NCBI RefSeq assembly: GCF_902686445.1
Contig: NC_062221.1
Location: forward strand, 34,302,575-34,366,574
Origin: Sciurus carolinensis
Lineage: Eukaryota > Chordata > Mammalia > Rodentia > Sciuridae
Direction: 5' to 3'
Length of the DNA stretch: 64,000 nt
The notes beneath the pieces are model-generated. The model had not been told where the DNA came from. It saw nothing but the letters and a program-made list of their open reading frames with translations, and did no database searches. Positions 58,315 through 64,000 of this stretch are shown piece by piece; position 1 is the first letter of the stretch, and each line of letters opens with the position of its first letter. The translations under genes and the position numbers were made by a program.

Positions 58315-59429
58315 ATTCGTGTTAAATAAGGACATACAAATAAAGGATATTCATCAAGATTGAACACTTACAATGCTTTAACTAAAATGATCTCAAATTA
58401 TTTGCCTCAGGAAAAGCTACTCATCTCAGGGTTGAAATATTTTGTAATTCCTATAATACTCTTTAGCATTATAATTTTTAACTTAAGACATTAATATTAA
58501 TAAGCATTTAATTCAGTCTATAAATCTAATTTTAAAATTTTTCTCCTTTTATTGCAAAGATGCATGCTTAAACTCTTGCCATAGATATTGATTCCAATAA
58601 ACTACAAGAGGATAAAATTATCCCAGATTCAAATACACGCAGATATTGGTTAAATATGCCAGATTTGTGCAAGATTAAATCTTAAAACCATATGCTTTAT
58701 TAACAACAGATGTGACATTTAACAACTGTGCCTTAATTAGCTTCAAAACACACACTAATTCCCCTTTCAAACTACCATATTCATTAACATCCAGATGAAC
58801 TAGCACCCAAGGTCTCTTCTATTTTCCAAATAGTTGTTTTGAAGTGCTGACAACTCTAATTGCTCTAAATATCTTCATTCTTCCCTCACTCAAAACAGAA
58901 TGTAATTTAACTTAATGCTTTAGATTTTCAGGTAGCCAGGGTTTAATTTCTCTAGAATACTGGGAGAGGGGGAATATTTAATTTGCATCATGAAAGAGTT
59001 TCTAGGAACTCCTTGAATCAATAAATGTTAAGCTATACTATTATAAATAAATGCAGAGCCTAATGGGCAAATAATGAAAATATAGCCATATCTTTGGAAA
59101 AAAAGATGTATGTGTACAGGTGTGCATGTGCATTTTTGCTACTAAAGATCCAATATTAAGATGATAGATGAAATGATAATGTATGGACACACTACTAAGA
59201 AAAAATATGCTTCTAAAACAATAACATTATAACAATCTAGTTTTTAATAAAATGAAATTTGATCACCAAACATGGACATACATACACAGACACATACATA
59301 ATATATATATTCAAGGAGTCAAAAAACCTACATAATAAAAAGAGATGGCAAAGATAGTAGAGGAGAAAAGAAATTTGATACTAAAGAGATATTTTGAAAT
59401 AAGGGTTAGATTCAAGTTGAATTTCCTAT

Positions 59430-59830
59430 TGAAATTGAGGAAGTATTTAATAAAGATGTGGTACACAGATATATAAGCACATCAGAATAATAAAATTTTA
59501 TGTGTTTCTGCAACCAAGTTTTCATATGAATTAACTACTCAACAAATAAAATCATCTCTATAATACAGATGTATGTGCACTGAAATTTGTTTACATGGAA
59601 CTAAAATTTGAAGTTGGGCACAGACTCTATCCTACAACTTCTTAAACTTAAGTTAATTTCAAATAACATGTAACAGCTGAAGGCTAGCATTCAGCAGAGG
59701 AAATGACTATACAGTGGTGTAGCACTGGAAGTTTCTTTATGATGATGGAATTTCTGTATCCAGATTGTTGTGGTGTTCACACAGATCTATATGCATATTA
59801 AATTTTATAAAATTGTACTAAAAAAGAAAA
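59430..59830 (+). mobile_element. Possible old L1 3' part
   Basis: 'aaagatgtggtacacagatatataag' and the later 'gatgatggaatttctgtatccagattgttgtggtg' fit an L1M 3' end. The middle part is unclear. Confidence 0.45.
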
Positions 59831-60655
59831 AGAAGAAAATGTATGATTATAAAGCTGCTGAAATCTGAAAAAGAAGAAGATGTTTCATTATAGTGTATCA
59901 TTTTACATTTCTAGGTATTAACAGTTTGTTAAATTGTATTTGATACCTGTTTTGGAGAAAGTTGGGTGAATGACTTAATAAATTTATGTACTACCTTTGC
60001 AAATCATGTTACCCTATTTTTTTAACTGAAACTAACAAACTCTGGTTTCAGCTGTGAGGTTATAAAAGGTTGAGAGTCATTATCATTCTTACCAAAAAAA
60101 AAAAAAAAAATTTTTTTAACTCCATAAACTGAAATACAATAAATTTTCTTGATCCCTTCAGAGGATTGAGATTCCAGGGCAGACTTCCATTCCAAAATCT
60201 AGTGAGAAAAGTACACAAAGAAACACAGATGAAATTTGTTTACCTGGAACAGAAACTTTTGGAGTCATTAACTACAAGAACATTTTAATAGTAATTTTAT
60301 AAAATTTCTGGAGATTCAGCATTGTCTGGTATGAGTGAAAGCAATAATTGGGTAAGATTTTTAGAAGAGATCCCAACTTATAGATGAGTTTTACACTTAA
60401 AACCTCTGCTGGGTCCTCACAATGAAGATAAAAGAAAGATCTCTTCATGTCTCAGGCAGGAGAAAAGAAACCATTGTAAAGAATTCCCAGAGATTTCTTT
60501 ATAAAAACATGCCCATATCTTCAGTAGACATAGGCTTCTGATGTTTTGAGGTTGAATATAATGATTATAGAAAGCCTGCCTTTTCCATACTTTACTACCA
60601 CACCAATTTGGCTCCAGTACAATAACAAGTGATTGCAATTGAAAAACACAGAGTA
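59831..60655. other. No recognised feature
   Basis: Contains an A18-T7 run at 60094-60118. No exon or repeat family recognised. Confidence 0.35.
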
Positions 60656-61052
60656 TGTTATTCAATCTTTCATCACTCTGACCAAAATAACTAACAAAAG
60701 AGTAAAGATTTATTTTGGTTCTTGGTTTCAGAGTTCTTTGTCCATAGCAACAGCATCATAGCAGACAGGCATGATGAAGGAAAGCTGCTTAGTTCATGGC
60801 AGTCAAGACACATGAGATGGGTGGGTAGATATCCAGGAAAAGTACAAACCCTTTCATGGCATGTCACCAGTAATCTACTTCCTCCAATGAGGTACTGCCT
60901 TCCATTAGTCCACTCAGGTATATGATGAAATCAGAGCCCTCAGGATCCAATCATTACTTGAAAGCCCCACTTCTGAATCTTGCTACATAGGGGGGTGGGG
61001 CTGATTTCAACCATGAACTTTTGAGGGGACTTTCCAGATCCAAACCATAACA
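60656..61052 (-). mobile_element. ERVL-MaLR solo LTR, reverse, both ends kept
   Basis: Ends TGTTAT (60656) and ATAACA (61052) form a 6-bp inverted repeat. Internal reverse-strand blocks include 'agatttattttggttcttgg', 'ggatccaatcattacttgaaagccccac' and 'gggactttccagatccaaacc'. About 397 bp, consistent with a rodent MT/ORR1-like or MLT LTR. No clean 5-bp TSD. Confidence 0.75.
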
Positions 61053-61118
61053 CTCAGGAAGCTCAAAGGACCACAAAGCAAGAATTAATACATAAATATA
61101 TTCATACATAAAGGAAAT

Positions 61119-61121
61119 ACA

Positions 61122-61173
<52 letters not shown>
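61119..61173. repeat. Long (CA)n microsatellite
   Basis: About 26 CA units, mostly pure. The open frame read through it on the minus strand (runs of Cys-Val) is an artefact. Confidence 0.96.
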
Positions 61174-61437
61174 AATAAGCATATGACATTCAAACTGTAA
61201 AAAGGCTAAGACAAAGGGAATATTAAACGAAATCAGAGGGAAGAAGATACCTTACCTATAAAAGAATAAGAAGGAGGTTTAAAGGTACCAATTAAAAGTT
61301 ATGGATTGTCATATTATAAATATAATATATATATATATCTTAAACCATCTTTAAATATAAAATATAAAAACTCAGTTTTAAGTATAAAAACTCAGATTGT
61401 AGAGGAATGGAGAAATATACCATAATAACATTAATTT
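61174..61437. other. AT-rich spacer
   Basis: Short (TA)n at 61323-61338 and a small repeat of 'agtataaaaactcag'. Nothing else. Confidence 0.4.
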
Positions 61438-61590
61438 CAGACATCATTACCCTATGTACATATATGATTACACAAATGGTATGAATCTACATCATGTACA
61501 ACCATGGAACAAAATGATGTACCCCATTTGTGTACAATGAATCAAAATGCAGACTGTAAAAAATTAATAAAATAAATAAATAATTAAATT
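61438..61590 (+). mobile_element. Squirrel L1, last ~150 bp of 3' UTR
   Basis: 'cagacatcattaccctatg' to 'aatgcagactgtaaaaaatt' matches the 3' terminus seen at 11770-11910 and 38370-38510, followed by a (AAAT)n tail. A very short 5'-truncated insertion. Confidence 0.9.
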
Positions 61591-62870
61591 TAGAAAGAAA
61601 GGAAAAGAAAACTGAAGCAGAAATTAAAGATAATATAAGCATTTATGTAGCTGGTGACTTGAAACCATGTGTTAAAAATGACAAATCCTAGAAAGACTAC
61701 CAAAAAAAGTATAAGACACCTATTACCAGAAAAGAGGTCCCCATCACCGATTCCATGGGTACTAAATGATAACGAACTACAGCAAACTACTCTAGGCTCA
61801 CACTTATTAATTTAGATGAAGTGGATCAATTTCTTAAATGATACAACTGGAAAAATCTCACACAAGTTGGATGAGATAATCAGGTTGAACTAATAAATAA
61901 AACAAGTAAATAATAACATTGCACAAAAGAAAGCAAGAAACATATATGGTTTTAATGGTGAATTTCACAAAGTACTAAAAAGGAAACAATACAAATTCTT
62001 CACAATTTTGTTCCCAAACAGTAGCCACGGGAAATACTTCCTGACTCATTCTATGGGACTAGAATTGCTCCAAAACTAAAACTAGATAAAGGAATTCCAA
62101 GAAAGGGAAATATAGACCAATAGCTCTCATTAATATAGGGACAAAATTTTTCAATATTAGCAAAAGAATAAAAATGTATAGAAATAATTATATTCCATAT
62201 CTAATTACAATTTATTCCAAAGATAGTTTGTTCAAAATTTAAAAATTAAACAATAAAATTTATCCAATCAACTTCTTAAAGAAGAAAAATCATGATCATA
62301 TCAATTGGTACAGAAAAAAAAAACAATGGACACAATCTAGCAGTGATTCATGATAAAACACTCAGAAACTAAGAACATCAGAAAACATTAGAAGTTCAAC
62401 TTTGCCTTGTGCAAACATATCACCAAACTCCTGGTGAAACCAGTGTTGGTAACTGAGAGCTTTGCCTTCAACCATAGGTCTTCAGTTCTTTTTCTTATCT
62501 TTGTCTATTGGATTGATTTAGAAAATCAATTGGAAATTCACACTACTTGAATCCAGGACTTATTACAAATATATATAATCAAGATAGTGTGACATTGGTG
62601 AAATAATAGATGCATATGTGAATGTCACAGAACTGAGACCTCAGAAATGAACCAAAGTGAACCAAAATGGACAAAAGTATTATTCACCTACTGGATGTGA
62701 AGTAAAGCAGGACAATGACCATTAAGACGAGAAAACAAAGAGGCAATCTCTGGGATGTATGGATCAAAAACATATCTATGAAACAAAAGCAACAAAATTT
62801 CCATTAGAAATAGAGGGGAAAACCTATTGCCTCAGATTAATAGTAAAAGTTCACTTCAGAAAATAAAATA
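61591..62870 (+). mobile_element. Old L1 ORF2 remnant
   Basis: 61600-62400 follows the ORF2 linker and early RT ('aatttagatgaagtggatcaatttctt', 'tggtgaatttcacaaag', 'gggaaatacttcctgactcattctatg', 'catgatcatatcaattggtacagaaaa'). 62480-62870 follows the region after the RT ('caagatagtgtgacattggtgaa', 'aatagatgcatatgtgaatg'). The RT core between them is missing. Many stops: a dead ancient reverse transcriptase gene. Confidence 0.75.
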
Positions 62871-64000
62871 ATCATTAATTAGTCTTTATTAACATTTAAA
62901 TTATGGTTGTTACATTCATAAAAATTGTTAGGAGTCTGAAAATTCAAGCTACAAGCTCAGAAAATATTTACAAAGTGCTTATTTGATAGAATTGTAAAAA
63001 AATATACAGAGGAAGAAGTTAGGGGGAAGAGTGAGAAATTAACTTCAAGGTAACACAGGAAATGGACAAGAAATTATATGAAATAATGAGTTGAGTTAGT
63101 CATCCCTTATAACCTTTGGCTTTGTGACTAGGTACTAGTTTATTAGGTATCATGGAAAACTCTTCTTTTTTAAAAATGTTACATAGAAATAATTATTTTT
63201 AATTTATTTTCCAGAGGTAATATCAAATTAATTTATAATAAAATGTTGCATTTAAAAATTCAAGAGAATATTATAATTCTAAGAGAATATCTTCATTTTT
63301 ACACTAACTCTACATGATGATATGAAAATAGTTGCATTCATACGGTATGTGATATTTTATTCAAAATATTTAGTAATAAATAAATTTATCTATCTAATAT
63401 AAAACAAAATATATTGAGTCTCAAAGACTCATGAAACAATGACAAACATAATGGAAGTCTATAAAATAGAAGAAATACAGAAAGGATAAAAAATATTTGA
63501 AAGTAGTGGTGTAATTGTTCTGGTAAAGATTGAATTGAAAATACAGGGTTCACTCCTGTTTATATTAATTAAATGATTTGTCAAAATGACTTTTAAATAC
63601 TAAACATCAGGTAAACCAGAACAATGATCATTGAAGGAGGAAAAACCATGAGGGAAGTTCTACAATTGCAGAATTCTACTGCTAGGGAATGTTCATAGCA
63701 ACATAGAGGAAATACCCAGCAAAGTCAAGAAGTCTGCAGAATTGGAAACTTCAAGGTCGTGGCAGCTAGAATTTGCAGACTAGAAATATGAACAGTTTGA
63801 TGACATTGCCCTAGCTTTCTCATAAGTGAAGTTTCCATGTGGAGTGAGGCAGCCTGCCTAGGAGACTAGAAGAGTGTACCCCTGTACTAACTCATTGAAA
63901 GGTTTGTTACTACAATGGAAAACAATTTCTATCCACAAAAGTGACAAAATGGGACACTGGCCAAAGAATGTCATAAAAATGAAGAGCTACATAGCTCTGA
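62871..64000. other. No recognised feature
   Basis: AT-rich DNA. The last 400 bp have more even composition but no repeat or exon that I recognise. Confidence 0.35.

Larger units (their letters stand above)
55106..59429. other. AT-rich DNA, nothing recognised
   Basis: 4.3 kb with no clear SINE, LINE, LTR or microsatellite apart from a short (CA/TA) run at 59276-59310. A pair of 40-bp repeats lies inside (listed). No exon or RNA gene. Confidence 0.35.

Noticed and set aside
60954..61193. 79-codon reverse frame with Cys-Val repeats
   Set aside because: It reads through the (CA)n microsatellite and a MaLR LTR; the repeat peptide is an artefact.

Overview
This is a window of mammalian nuclear DNA, AT-rich and, as far as the sequence shows, without any host protein-coding gene. 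The repeats point to a squirrel-family rodent (Sciuridae: ground squirrel, marmot or tree squirrel). There are many dimeric SINEs in which a 7SL-derived B1-like half is joined to an ID (tRNA-Ala/BC1-like) half, the arrangement known as MEN/B1-dID in squirrels. There are also several free ID elements with near-perfect target-site duplications (TSDs), and a lineage-specific L1 whose 3' UTR recurs six times. I see no primate Alu and no murine B2. The species cannot be fixed from this sequence.

Layout. 1-9 kb: decayed L1 3' ends, an ERVL-MaLR LTR, two MEN SINEs, two MIR fossils and one young L1 tail with a clear TSD. 9.6-12 kb: a CT microsatellite fused to a MEN tail, a complete-looking solo LTR (10296-10826) and a 5'-inverted L1. 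14-17.6 kb: an old L1 carrying an ID, a MaLR LTR (itself split by a Tigger DNA transposon and a MEN) and a younger L1. 18-30.5 kb: MaLR LTRs in both orientations, MEN and ID copies, a hAT-Charlie fossil, MIR and L2 remnants and small duplications. 30.5-35.8 kb: the largest stretch with almost no recognisable repeat. 35.8-40.4 kb: two 5'-inverted L1s lying tail to tail, the first with an internal 117-bp duplication and a damaged reverse transcriptase. 40-49 kb: MEN fragments, a 7SL-type monomer, a MIR, and a class II (ERVK-like) solo LTR at 48248-48699. 49-64 kb: two IDs with perfect TSDs, MEN, L2, a MaLR solo LTR, a long CA repeat and an old L1 ORF2 remnant.

The only coding-derived sequence is broken L1 ORF2, plus a relic of Tigger transposase. 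Other open frames are short, lack start context or splice structure, and mostly fall in repeats or AT-rich DNA. No genes act together here; the window reads as a record of successive retrotransposition. I found no evidence of an undescribed biological system. The most interesting items are rearranged L1 insertions, two intact-ended solo LTRs that keep promoter-like boxes, a few clean inverted repeats, and unexplained repeat-poor tracts whose conservation could be tested.

Family names come from recalled consensus patterns, not from a database run. Boundaries of old repeats are good only to some tens of bases.
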